NCBI GenBank assembly: GCA_019454405.1
Contig: JACFOH010000006.1
Span: 54,373 to 118,372, forward strand
Length of the DNA: 64,000 nt
Reading direction: 5' to 3'
From: Promineifilum sp.
Lineage (GTDB): Bacteria > Chloroflexota > Anaerolineae > Promineifilales > Promineifilaceae
Positions within the stretch are counted from its first letter, which is position 1; each line of letters begins with the position of its first letter. Below are positions 47,937 through 56,206 of the stretch, piece by piece. The translations under genes were made by a program, and so were the position numbers. The notes beneath the pieces were generated by a model, which was not told the DNA's origin, did not search any database, and saw nothing but the letters and a program-made list of their open reading frames with translations.

Positions 47937-49022
47937 GTTCTCATCGAGAGAATCAAGCTCGTACACCTTGACCAGCTTTCGCCGGCGCTTCAATTGAAAG
48001 TCCCCTTTTTCTCGCACGGTGATTGAGTTGCTGGCCGCCTTGGCTGTCATCTCACCGATGAGGATCCTTCCCGCAGCGGCTAGAGAGCTAAGGTGGAAGG
48101 CTACATTTGTGGCATCGCCAACTACAGCAAATCGAAAGCGTTGTTGAACACCCAGATAGCCGGCGATAATCGGCCCCGTGCTAATGCCGACACCGAAGGC
48201 AACCGCCGGGTAACGAGCATCGGCCGTTTCGTTGAACGCGCGCAAACTGTCCTGAATATCAATGGCGGCTCTTATCGCCCTGATGGCATGGTCCGGCTGC
48301 TCTTCCGGCACATTGAAGACTCCCATCACCATGTCCCCAACCATCTGGATCAAGCTTCCATCATGACGCAAGATAGCTTCGGATACAACAGCCAGGTACT
48401 TATTAAGAAACTCAAGGGTATCCGCCGGCTTGTAGGCTTCGGCGTAAGCAGTGAAATCACGCATGTCAGCGAACAGGATAGTCGCCTCGCGTGAAAAATC
48501 CCCACCCGGAACGGGTATATTCCGCTGCTCCGTCATGCGTTTAGCAACAGACGGGGGAACAAGGCGGTTTAAGATATAGCTAAGCCGTTCATTGGTTGCG
48601 ACCAGTTCGGCCGACAATAATTGAACTTCATTTCGTTGCTGCTGAAGAAGGGCCTCCTGATGAACTTTGCGCGTGACGTCAACCGTCGTTAACAACCATA
48701 ACGCATCGTTCCCCCCTGCCAGGCGCCGTACTTGCAGGTCGAAGTAACACCCCAATTTATCCGCCGATGGCCGGTAGATTCCCTCGATCAGGTAAGGCAA
48801 ATCGCCTTCACGGAGGTCCAAGATAGCATCTTCACTACCAATAAGCTCAGGAATACCATCGGTAATCAAACAGTTCATCAGCTCGCCATTGGGAGCCTCA
48901 AACCATTGTTGCACCTGCGAGTTAAAAGCCCGGGCTTTCAGAGTAGAATCAAAGAGGAGATAGCCGATCTCATAGGCCAGAATAGCGTGTGATAGAATAT
49001 TATTTTGGAGCTGATCATCCAT
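47916..49022 (-). CDS. PAS and class III nucleotide cyclase-like protein
   Basis: A 368-residue protein with a PAS-like sensor (about 10-115), a linking coiled coil (120-150) and a class III cyclase homology domain (175-350). Metal aspartates are present in FADMRD (D186, D189). The substrate-lysine position is Gln226 (LIQMVGD), the second specificity position is Ala299 and the transition-state Arg is His310 (NVAFHL). Activity is therefore doubtful or altered; it may bind nucleotide as a receptor. It converges on the Ras-like GTPase gene. Confidence 0.85.
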   Translation of the reverse strand: MDDQLQNNILSHAILAYEIGYLLFDSTLKARAFNSQVQQWFEAPNGELMNCLITDGIPELIGSEDAILDLREGDLPYLIEGIYRPSADKLGCYFDLQVRRLAGGNDALWLLTTVDVTRKVHQEALLQQQRNEVQLLSAELVATNERLSYILNRLVPPSVAKRMTEQRNIPVPGGDFSREATILFADMRDFTAYAEAYKPADTLEFLNKYLAVVSEAILRHDGSLIQMVGDMVMGVFNVPEEQPDHAIRAIRAAIDIQDSLRAFNETADARYPAVAFGVGISTGPIIAGYLGVQQRFRFAVVGDATNVAFHLSSLAAAGRILIGEMTAKAASNSITVREKGDFQLKRRRKLVKVYELDSLDENLFNQQV

Positions 49023-49077
49023 GTTAGTCAGAGCCTAGCGGAGATATAAATCCGGGGCAGAGAGATGATATAGTCAC

Positions 49078-49105
49078 TTGTTAATTTTGCCGAATATGCT
49101 ATTAT
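49078..49105 (+). promoter_or_regulatory. Possible promoter of rpsT
   Basis: TTGTTA (49078-49083), a 16-bp spacer and TATTAT (49100-49105), about 55 nt upstream of the start codon. Confidence 0.45.
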
Positions 49106-49159
49106 CCATTCGCTCTCACGCCTCCAATAGTAATTGAGGCAATTTTCGGAGGATTTGAA

Positions 49160-49447
49160 TTGGCTAATACTGAATCTGCGAAGAAGCGCATCAGACAGAC
49201 GGAAAAGCGGACAGAACGTAACCGTCACTACCGTGCATCTGCACGCACCTATGTGAAGAAAGTTCGTCGGCTGATCGCTGAGAATAAGCTTGATGAAGCG
49301 GAAGTAGCAGCGCGCGACGCGTACCAGACGCTCGACAAGGCAGCGCGCAAGCACGTCATTCATCCCAGTAATGCGGCTCGACGCAAGGGACGATTGATGG
49401 CGGCCCTGGCTGCTGCTCGCGCTGCTGAATCCGGCGAAACAAAGTAA
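49160..49447 (+). CDS. rpsT: Ribosomal protein S20
   Basis: A 95-residue protein of standard S20 type: SAKKRIRQTEKRTERNR at the N-terminus and HPSNAARRKGRLMAAL near the C-terminus. It binds 16S rRNA early in 30S assembly. The start is TTG at 49160, preceded by CGGAGGAT, an ideal ribosome site, which decides this start. The unit ends at an intrinsic terminator 33 bp downstream. Confidence 0.96.
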   Translation: MANTESAKKRIRQTEKRTERNRHYRASARTYVKKVRRLIAENKLDEAEVAARDAYQTLDKAARKHVIHPSNAARRKGRLMAALAAARAAESGETK

Positions 49448-49479
49448 CCCTATAATCGCGGAATATTGCGATCTGAAAG

Positions 49480-49511
49480 GAGCACCGTTCTATCAAGCGG
49501 TGCTCTTTTTT
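49480..49511 (+). terminator. Intrinsic terminator after rpsT
   Basis: Arms GAGCACCG (49480-49487) and CGGTGCTC (49498-49505) with a 10-nt loop and six Ts. Confidence 0.88.
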
Positions 49512-49559
49512 GCGTTCTGCAATTGTGAAAAAGGAAATAGAAGTTAGGCTAGGTCGGCC

Positions 49560-50270
49560 CTAAGCTCTGGCCGGTGGTTGCGGCAGCGTCGAAGGAGGGG
49601 GAATACTAAGCATATACCCTTGCCCGCGGATGGTTTTTAATAATTGGGGATCGCTGGGATCGATTTCTATGCATTCCCGAATCCAGCGGATATGGACATC
49701 CAGGGTGCGTGTATCGCCCACGAAATCAGTATCCCATACAGTCAGCATTAATTCAGGCCGTGTTAGTAGCTGGTTAGGGTGACGAATGAACATCTCGAGG
49801 AGCAACCCCAACTTAGGCGTGAGAATGAACTCGCCTTTGCCCGCCACGTCGACTGAACGTTTGACACGAAAAAGGGTGATCATCCCATAACGGACAATCT
49901 CCTCCTTATTGGTATCAGCCGGTAATAGGGCCTTAATCCGATTGAGAAGCTTTCGGGAAGAAAACGGCCGCTCAAGGTAAATATCGGCTCCCGCATTGCG
50001 ATCCTCATCTTCCCCGGCCGCACGGCTATGGATAATCGGCGTGGCTTCAGCTATGCCTCGGAGGCGCCGGCAATTCCGCACTCCATTGGAACGCATCGTC
50101 GACGCATCAAAGATGATCAAGTCGGGAGCATTATTCCCCAACCATCTCACCGCTTCCGCGCCTGTGTGAACGATATTAGTATGATAGCCGGCTTTCTTGA
50201 GCACGAGCGCCAGTGATTCTCGACCGGCGGTCTGCCCCTCCACCAGCAAGACGAGCGGACTTGAATCCAT
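49560..50270 (-). CDS. OmpR-family response regulator with atypical receiver
   Basis: A 236-residue regulator. The receiver (1-115) keeps the phospho-acceptor Asp (D55 in IIFDAS), but the acidic pair is EG (E11, G12) and the invariant Lys in the KPF loop is Arg101 (LERPF). The C-terminal winged helix (about 130-225) is PhoB/MtrA-like, with LLTRPELMLTVWDTDF and VDVHIRWIRECIE. No histidine kinase is adjacent. Phosphorylation-independent control is likely. It is monocistronic between rpsT and a divergent membrane gene. Confidence 0.87.
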   Translation of the reverse strand: MDSSPLVLLVEGQTAGRESLALVLKKAGYHTNIVHTGAEAVRWLGNNAPDLIIFDASTMRSNGVRNCRRLRGIAEATPIIHSRAAGEDEDRNAGADIYLERPFSSRKLLNRIKALLPADTNKEEIVRYGMITLFRVKRSVDVAGKGEFILTPKLGLLLEMFIRHPNQLLTRPELMLTVWDTDFVGDTRTLDVHIRWIRECIEIDPSDPQLLKTIRGQGYMLSIPPPSTLPQPPARA

Positions 50271-50401
50271 TGTTCTTCCTATGTTTTCTTAACAGAAAAC
50301 CCGATTATAGACTTTCCAGTTAAAGTGGCAACCTTCGATTTATTAACATTTTTCACTCTTTTTATCTTGCAGCGGCTGAAAACCCTGAGTAATATGCTTT
50401 C

Positions 50402-51772
50402 ATGCAGCAATTAGGCCGGTGGATAGTTATTTGGCAGTGGGCATTATTATTGCTGTTGCTGCCATTGTTTCTGTTCCCGTCTGGTTTTCGGGGCCTGGTT
50501 ACGCTAGCTATCCCCATCTTCTGGTTGATTCGTAAATTCATCTATGGCAAATTCGTCACCAGGTCGCCTTACGATCTGGCCGTCCTGGCCCTGTTGGCCA
50601 TGATAGGAGTAAGCACGTTTGTTTCGTTCGATATCACCTTAAGCCTGCCTCGGGCCATCGGAATCTTGTTTGGAATCGCCCTCTTCTATGCCATTCTTGA
50701 TTTCAGCAGTTACTTCTCGCCGTGGCCTGTCGTTGGAGTTTATCTTGTTGGAGGCGTGCTTCTAACGCTAATCAGCTTGGTAGGCGTTCATTGGTTACCC
50801 CCGTTCGATTTCCTCAATGGAATTCGCCCATGGTTACCAGCAGCCACCTCGATCGAGATCCCTGGCACTGTCGGCGGCATCATCAACCAAAACGAACTGG
50901 CCGGGACGCTGACCTGGATTGCGCCTCTTGCGTTGGCCTGCCTACTGGGCCTAGGGAAGAGCCTATGGATCAGGGGGAAATTGATCCTTTTCTTCGTCAT
51001 CATTGCTTGCTTCCTAACCATCTTTGCACTCATTGCCACGTCCTCGAGAGGGGGCATCCTGGCTCTTGGCGTTGGAAGCACAATCGTCATCGTCTTTTTC
51101 ATCCCAACACGTTGGAGGGTTGTTCTGGCCGTTGGTCTCGTTACCCTGGTACTGATAGCCATAGCCTTTGGCATGAGGTCTGTCAATAACGATGTCATGG
51201 GCGACACTCTGGGCCTTACGGGACGTGTCGAAATCTGGTCACGGGCTATGATAGCCATTGGTGACTTTCCGTTGACTGGAATGGGCATCAATAGTTTTCG
51301 CCAAGTTGTTCAAACTATTTACCCTCTGTTTGCTATCCCAGCAGATATCGATCTGGCCCATGCTCATAATCATCTACTTCAAGTTGCCCTCGACATAGGC
51401 CTGCCGGGATTGGTCGCTTATATATCGATCTGGATTATAAGCACCGCGCTATTGTGGGAGGCAAGGAGCAAGCTCGTCCGGCACGGCATGACGGATGATC
51501 CCAATTATTCATTGATTGCCGGCCTGGCCGGGGCGTTGGTCGCTGGATGGGTATTCGGCATATTTGATGCCGTCTCCCTGGGTTCACGACCGTCATTCAT
51601 GTGGTGGATGCTAATAGGTTTAACAGGCTCGGTTTATTACGCGGTTATCTCTCCTGTGACGCGTTATGAACCCGACTCGCCTGCGCAGACGGCAGAGCGC
51701 CCCACCTATGATGAATCAACTGTTCCCCCACCGATCATCCCAACGGTGACATCACGATACTCCAAATCATGA
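50402..51772 (+). CDS. O-antigen ligase / Wzy-type polymerase family protein
   Basis: A 456-residue membrane protein with about 10-12 helices. The periplasmic loop has TGMGINSFRQVVQT and the family-defining AHAHNHLLQVALDIGLPGL. Such proteins join polysaccharide chains or transfer glycans outside the membrane. The cytoplasmic tail is Pro/Thr-rich. Ligase and polymerase cannot be told apart from sequence. Surrounding glycosyltransferases in the window (35453, 58322, 59548) fit surface glycan synthesis. Confidence 0.84.
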   Translation: MQQLGRWIVIWQWALLLLLLPLFLFPSGFRGLVTLAIPIFWLIRKFIYGKFVTRSPYDLAVLALLAMIGVSTFVSFDITLSLPRAIGILFGIALFYAILDFSSYFSPWPVVGVYLVGGVLLTLISLVGVHWLPPFDFLNGIRPWLPAATSIEIPGTVGGIINQNELAGTLTWIAPLALACLLGLGKSLWIRGKLILFFVIIACFLTIFALIATSSRGGILALGVGSTIVIVFFIPTRWRVVLAVGLVTLVLIAIAFGMRSVNNDVMGDTLGLTGRVEIWSRAMIAIGDFPLTGMGINSFRQVVQTIYPLFAIPADIDLAHAHNHLLQVALDIGLPGLVAYISIWIISTALLWEARSKLVRHGMTDDPNYSLIAGLAGALVAGWVFGIFDAVSLGSRPSFMWWMLIGLTGSVYYAVISPVTRYEPDSPAQTAERPTYDESTVPPPIIPTVTSRYSKS

Positions 51773-51778
51773 CGCCGG

Positions 51779-51807
51779 TTGCGTGTTAGAATAGCGCGGA
51801 TTATAAT
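51779..51807 (+). promoter_or_regulatory. Promoter of tRNA-Gly
   Basis: TTGCGT (51779-51784), a 17-bp spacer and TATAAT (51802-51807), with start expected about 6 nt before the tRNA 5' end. Confidence 0.7.
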
Positions 51808-51819
51808 TCTAGAACGTCC

Positions 51820-51890
51820 GCGGCATTGGTGAAGTGGTATCACAGCAGCTTCCCAAGCTGTTATCACGGGTTCGAATCCCGTATGCCGCT
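51820..51890 (+). tRNA. tRNA-Gly(CCC)
   Basis: A 71-nt cloverleaf with perfect acceptor pairing GCGGCAT/ATGCCGC, a 4-bp D stem GTGA/TCAC, anticodon stem GCAGC/GCTGT around loop TTCCCAA (anticodon CCC) and T stem ACGGG/CCCGT with loop TTCGAAT. The discriminator base is T and CCA is not encoded. It decodes GGG. Confidence 0.96.
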
Positions 51891-51944
51891 CCTAAAGGAA
51901 CGTCGAGGCAAGCCAAACTGGTGATACTATCAGGCTAATGATAG

Positions 51945-51990
51945 AGGGCGCACGATAGAGGATTCTATTCCATCGTGCGCCCTTTCCCTT
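51945..51990 (+). terminator. Hairpin terminator after tRNA-Gly
   Basis: Perfect 12-bp arms AGGGCGCACGAT (51945-51956) and ATCGTGCGCCCT (51972-51983), followed by TTTCCCTTT, a moderate T tract. Confidence 0.7.
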
Positions 51991-52062
51991 TGTTCAGGAT
52001 CAAGAATATAACCTCTATCCACATACCATTGCTAATCGTTGATGATATTAGGAGAAAATACC

Positions 52063-53190
52063 ATGACCAATAGAAAACCCGAAGACCACGTGAAGCTATT
52101 CCTGCCGGGGCCAACTGAAGTCCGGGAAGAAATCCTGGATGCACAGGGGCGTTGGATGATCGGCCACCGCATGCCCGAAGCCATTCAACTTTTCGGCCGT
52201 ATCCAGCCCAAGCTAAGAAAAGTGTTCCGAACTGAGTATCGTGTTTACATAACAGCTTCTTCGGGAACAGGTATGTGGGAAGCCGCCAGTCGCAATTGTG
52301 TGGCCAAGAAAGTCCTCCATTGTACCAATGGTTCGTTTGGCGATCGCTGGATCGACGTTGCTCGATCCAACGGTAAGGAAGTGGAAGTACTTGAGGTCGA
52401 ATGGGGCAAGCCGGTACTACCCGAAATGGTAGTTGAGCGCCTCGGCGCAGGGGGTTTCGATGCTGTGGCGTTTGTTCAGAACGAGACGAGCGTCGGCGTC
52501 GCTAATCCGGCCCGTGATATCGCCGCCGCTGTTCGGGCAATGCCGGACGGCCAGGACATTACCATTATGGTTGATTCTGTCAGTGGCATGAGCGGCATGG
52601 AGATGGAACCAGACTTGTGGGGTATCGACATCGTTCTTACATCAAGCCAGAAAGCGTTTGCCCTTCCCCCAGGATTAGCCTTCGCCTCTGTTTCGGATCG
52701 CGCCCTCGAAAAAGCCAAGACCGTCCCATATCGCGGCTATTATTTTGATTACGTCGAGCTGGAGAAATACCTCGTCAAGGACCAGACTCCTGCCACGCCG
52801 GCTATCTCCCTACTCTACGCACTCGACACGCAACTCGACACGATGTTGGCCGAAGGTATGGAGCATCGTTGGAAACGTCATTTGGTTATGCGAGACCTGG
52901 TTGTGAATTGGGCGGTTTCGCGCGGTTTCAAACTCTTCTCTGAAGATCTACAGTATGCCTCACCCACCGTGACGACTATCGAAAACACCCACAACCTGAG
53001 TATCAAGGATCTGAATGGTTTCTTGCGAACTCGGGGGATGATTATCTCCAACGGTTACGGCAAGTTAAAGGACAAGTGTTTCCGCATCGGCCATATGGGC
53101 GATTGGCAAGTCGCAGATATTGAAGAACTGCTCAATAACATGGATGAGTACTTGCAGACTATCGGCATCGCCGTCGGTGAAACTGCATAA
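52063..53190 (+). CDS. Class V aminotransferase (alanine-glyoxylate / serine type)
   Basis: About 375 residues of the PLP-dependent class V family: LPGPTEV at the N-terminus, SSGTGMWEAA for cofactor phosphate, VDSVSGMSG, and the Schiff-base lysine in TSSQKAFALPPG. The ATG at 52063 follows AGGAGAAAA; the frame is open to 52039 but the ribosome site decides. With serA 100 bp downstream it probably forms a serine-synthesis pair, acting as the phosphoserine or serine-pyruvate aminotransferase. The exact substrate is not shown. Confidence 0.88.
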   Translation: MTNRKPEDHVKLFLPGPTEVREEILDAQGRWMIGHRMPEAIQLFGRIQPKLRKVFRTEYRVYITASSGTGMWEAASRNCVAKKVLHCTNGSFGDRWIDVARSNGKEVEVLEVEWGKPVLPEMVVERLGAGGFDAVAFVQNETSVGVANPARDIAAAVRAMPDGQDITIMVDSVSGMSGMEMEPDLWGIDIVLTSSQKAFALPPGLAFASVSDRALEKAKTVPYRGYYFDYVELEKYLVKDQTPATPAISLLYALDTQLDTMLAEGMEHRWKRHLVMRDLVVNWAVSRGFKLFSEDLQYASPTVTTIENTHNLSIKDLNGFLRTRGMIISNGYGKLKDKCFRIGHMGDWQVADIEELLNNMDEYLQTIGIAVGETA

Positions 53191-53218
53191 CCAGCCTCTT
53201 CTTTTGTAAAATAGACGT

Positions 53219-53249
53219 GTTCTCATCAGCCAGGGTCGATGGTGAGAAC
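53219..53249 (+). promoter_or_regulatory. Leader hairpin upstream of serA
   Basis: Arms GTTCTCA (53219-53225) and TGAGAAC (53243-53249) with further internal pairing, in the 100-bp gap before serA. It may be an attenuator or mRNA-processing structure; no T tract. Confidence 0.4.
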
Positions 53250-53290
53250 ATGGTTCTTACACTCGCCAGACATAGATTTCGGAGAAACGA

Positions 53291-54250
53291 ATGAGCAAGA
53301 AGATTCTTATCGCTGACAAACTAGGGAGCGCCGGATTGGAACGACTTGACCAGATGAGCGACATCTCATATGACCTCCATACGGGTATGACCAAAGAAGA
53401 ACTGTTAAGTGTCATTCCAGATTACGATGCGGTCATCGTACGCAGTGATACCTTCATCGACGCCGATGTACTCGCTGCCGGCAAACGGCTGAAGGTCGTC
53501 GGCCGTGCAGGTATTGGCGTCGATAACATCGATGTCGCCGCAGCCACGGAGCGAGGCATCATGGTTATGAATACGCCCCATTCGAATAGCGTGGCAACGG
53601 CCGAGCAAACGATGACGCTGTTGTTAGCCGTATCGCGCAAGACAGTCCATGCTCACCGGTCGTTGGCAGAAGGCAAATGGGAGCGAGCTCAATACGTAGG
53701 CACCGAATTATTCGGAAAAACGCTGGGCATTATCGGCTTCGGCTACATTGGTCGCCTGGTCGCCCATCGCGCCCAAGCATTTGGCGTGAACGTCGTTGCT
53801 TATGACCCTTACGTCCCCGTAGAGACAGGAAAAGAGTTAGGCGTTACTATCTTGCCGTTAGACGAACTCCTGGCCACAAGTGATTTAATCACGCTCCATG
53901 CTATCGTCACGCCTGAAACAAAGGGGCTGATCAACGCGGAAACGATATCGTCCATGAAAGATGGCGTTATCATTGTCAATGTGGCGCGAGGCAAGTTAAT
54001 CGATGAGCAAGCCCTGGCGGATGCTCTAAAATCCGGTAAGGTTGCTGCTGCCGGAGTAGACGTCTATCAAGAAGAGCCTCCGACTAATAGCCCTCTGATC
54101 GGCCTGCCCAATGTGACCCATACTCCACATTTGGGCGCTAGCACTCAGGAAGCACAGCATAACGTCGGTATCGAGATGGTAGAGGAGATTGCCGACGCCT
54201 TGCGCGGCGTGTCCTATCGTAATGTCCTCAACCCGGTGAAACCTCAATGA
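53291..54250 (+). CDS. serA: D-3-phosphoglycerate dehydrogenase-type oxidoreductase, short form
   Basis: A 319-residue D-2-hydroxyacid dehydrogenase. NAD-binding GFGYIGRLVAHRA, catalytic Arg in NVARGKLIDEQAL, Glu near GVDVYQEEP and the His in HTPHLGAST are all seen. It ends there: the C-terminal ACT regulatory domain of long SerA is absent, so serine feedback by that domain is not expected. It is paired with the upstream aminotransferase and overlaps the deaminase gene by 4 bp (ATGA). Confidence 0.88.
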   Translation: MSKKILIADKLGSAGLERLDQMSDISYDLHTGMTKEELLSVIPDYDAVIVRSDTFIDADVLAAGKRLKVVGRAGIGVDNIDVAAATERGIMVMNTPHSNSVATAEQTMTLLLAVSRKTVHAHRSLAEGKWERAQYVGTELFGKTLGIIGFGYIGRLVAHRAQAFGVNVVAYDPYVPVETGKELGVTILPLDELLATSDLITLHAIVTPETKGLINAETISSMKDGVIIVNVARGKLIDEQALADALKSGKVAAAGVDVYQEEPPTNSPLIGLPNVTHTPHLGASTQEAQHNVGIEMVEEIADALRGVSYRNVLNPVKPQ

Positions 54251-54762
54251 GTGCGCAGATGTCCCATGCGGCATCTGATGGGGAAGCCACCGTAAGTGAG
54301 GCTGACCTGAAATTTATACGCCTCTCATACGAAGTCGCTCAAGTATCCCGGGAAAACGGTAATCACCCGTTCGGAGCCTTACTTGTTAGCGATCAAGGGG
54401 AACTGTTACTTAGAGGCGAAAACAGCGTCATCACGGAAAGGGATTGCACGGGGCACGCTGAACTTAATCTATTACGAGAGGCATCCAGGAAATACTCACG
54501 AGAACTCCTGGCAACCTGTACGATCTACGCCAGCACGGAACCTTGCCCGATGTGTTCCGCAGCGATCTTCTGGGCAAACGTGAAGCGAGTTGTCTTTGGT
54601 CTCGGTACAGAGAGCCTAAATCAAATCGTGGGCGACCAAACCGAAGAGGTCATGCACATTCCCGCTCGCGAGGTACTGAGCCGAGGGCGAAAGCATATCG
54701 AAGTTTTGGGGCCAGTCCTGGAAGAGGAAGGGAGAAAACCACACAACGGTTTCTGGCGATAA
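54247..54762 (+). CDS. Nucleoside/guanine-type deaminase (CDA superfamily)
   Basis: A 171-residue zinc deaminase with GHAEL (H70, E72) and EPCPMC (C100, C103) as the metal and catalytic set. An NGNHPFGALLV opening and NSVITERDCTGHAE are typical of guanine deaminase-like enzymes (GuaD type) rather than TadA. It overlaps serA by 4 bp and is translated with it. The C-terminus is longer than in TadA. Substrate preference is an inference. Confidence 0.85.
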   Translation: MSAQMSHAASDGEATVSEADLKFIRLSYEVAQVSRENGNHPFGALLVSDQGELLLRGENSVITERDCTGHAELNLLREASRKYSRELLATCTIYASTEPCPMCSAAIFWANVKRVVFGLGTESLNQIVGDQTEEVMHIPAREVLSRGRKHIEVLGPVLEEEGRKPHNGFWR

Positions 54763-54800
54763 TATTCTCAGAGCAATTTGGTCGGGGAAGGCGTCCGGAA

Positions 54801-55286
54801 TCAAGCAAGCGATTCGTGTCCGTTGCCTTCCCCATTTGCTTCTTGCTTACCCTGAGTCTCCAACTTAAACCGGACCCCGCCGATCGCGATGACGTCGCCC
54901 ATCGATATGACGACCGGTGATATTAAAGGCACGTCGTTTAATAGCGTTCCGTTGCGGCTACCCAGATCTTCAAGCCACCATTGGCCGTCACGCCAGGTCA
55001 AAAGCGCATGTTCGCCGGAGACATAGGAATCCTCAAGCACTATTGTGTTCCGACTGTTTCGACCAACCGTGGTAATAGGAGCTAGATCGATCAGTGAATT
55101 AACGGGAGGATCTGGCAGTGTGTTCTCCAGAACGCGGAGCGCTCCATAATAAAGGGGCACGCCCAGGGTAACGAAACGAGCCGCCTTTATATCTCGATAC
55201 AGGTACCAGAATATCAAACCCAAAAACGAGAGTAATAACGCGGCGCCAACGAGCCGCAAGAGGAAAAGGACCAGATATGGACTCAT
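54801..55286 (-). CDS. FhaB-like membrane-anchored FHA protein
   Basis: A 161-residue protein with one N-terminal membrane helix (VLFLLRLVGAALLLSFLGLIFWYL), a short linker and a C-terminal FHA domain with VGRNSRNTIVLEDSYVSGEHALL and LEDLGSRNGTLLND. FHA binds phosphothreonine. Together with the upstream FhaA-like protein, which it overlaps by 4 bp, it matches the actinobacterial FhaA-FhaB pair near kinase/phosphatase genes, but no kinase or phosphatase is in this window. Confidence 0.85.
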   Translation of the reverse strand: MSPYLVLFLLRLVGAALLLSFLGLIFWYLYRDIKAARFVTLGVPLYYGALRVLENTLPDPPVNSLIDLAPITTVGRNSRNTIVLEDSYVSGEHALLTWRDGQWWLEDLGSRNGTLLNDVPLISPVVISMGDVIAIGGVRFKLETQGKQEANGEGNGHESLA

Positions 55287-56068
55287 ACGTTTGGTTTAAG
55301 CAACGTGGAACCCATCCCATCATCCTCTGAGGGTTCTGATCCTTCGAGGAGGGCTTCGCGTCCTTCACCGTAAACAAGGAATATATCGCTTAGCGCAATG
55401 ACATCACCGGGCCGCAGAATATGCTCCAAAACCGGCGCACCGTTAACAAACGTACGGCCATGCCCGCTAACATCATAGAGGACGAAATAGGGTTGGCGCC
55501 AGCGGATCTGAGCATGTTGCCGGCTGATCGTGGGAGAATCCAGCACAATATCATTTTCGGCGCGACGGCCGATATGAATGACAGGCCGATCAAGGAGAAT
55601 ATGCCGGCGCCCCTGTAGGATGAGAAATGCGTCGGCCGCGCGGATCGCCTCCTGGGTAGGATCACCGGATTCGGCCTGATAGACGGCCGTCTCCACCGGG
55701 CCATTATCCTGGTCGTAATCTAAAACAATACGGGCTGACCGCTCCTTGACTTCTGGATCGATTTCGAGACGCACACGAGGTGTTTCCGACAGATGGATGC
55801 CTCGCCTCTCTGTCATCAGGACGACATAATCTCCCAGTTGCTTCTCGATACCGGGCATCGTCTGCCTTAATATGCGGTCATCGGCAGGATTAATGTAGAT
55901 GGTAAACTGATTAGGCGACTCCCCGTTTGTCACCTGCTCTTCATAACTGCGAGACAGATATGCTGCCAGCTGGAATGGATCAAGCGATCCGCTGCCAAAC
56001 CAGGTGAATGGTTCCTCCATGACCCGTCTGATGATGTTTTCGACGCGAGACAGAGGTGATTGCTTCAT
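55283..56068 (-). CDS. FhaA-like DUF3662 and FHA domain protein
   Basis: A 261-residue cytoplasmic protein. An N-terminal DUF3662 domain (about 1-120; SRVENIIRRVMEEPFTWFG, FTIYINPADD) is joined by a linker to a C-terminal FHA domain (about 155-245; IHIGRRAENDIVLDSPTISRQHAQI, SGHGRTFVNG). This is the FhaA architecture from Actinobacteria, where it binds phosphorylated cell-wall and division proteins. It is divergent from selD. Confidence 0.88.
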   Translation of the reverse strand: MKQSPLSRVENIIRRVMEEPFTWFGSGSLDPFQLAAYLSRSYEEQVTNGESPNQFTIYINPADDRILRQTMPGIEKQLGDYVVLMTERRGIHLSETPRVRLEIDPEVKERSARIVLDYDQDNGPVETAVYQAESGDPTQEAIRAADAFLILQGRRHILLDRPVIHIGRRAENDIVLDSPTISRQHAQIRWRQPYFVLYDVSGHGRTFVNGAPVLEHILRPGDVIALSDIFLVYGEGREALLEGSEPSEDDGMGSTLLKPNV

Positions 56069-56111
56069 GATTAGCGATTATATGGGTGCGGCTAAAGCGG
56101 GTCAACGGGAA

Positions 56112-56139
56112 TTGCCTAATCATGGGCCGGCAGTATACT
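56112..56139 (+). promoter_or_regulatory. Promoter of selD
   Basis: TTGCCT (56112-56117), a 16-bp spacer and TATACT (56134-56139). Start near 56146, leaving a leader of about 60 nt to the ATG at 56207. Confidence 0.6.
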
Positions 56140-56206
56140 TCTCGTGGTTTCTACTACTTTCTGTAGGTCCGATTTTTACTGCTGGCATATCTGGCGTGAA
56201 CGGCTT

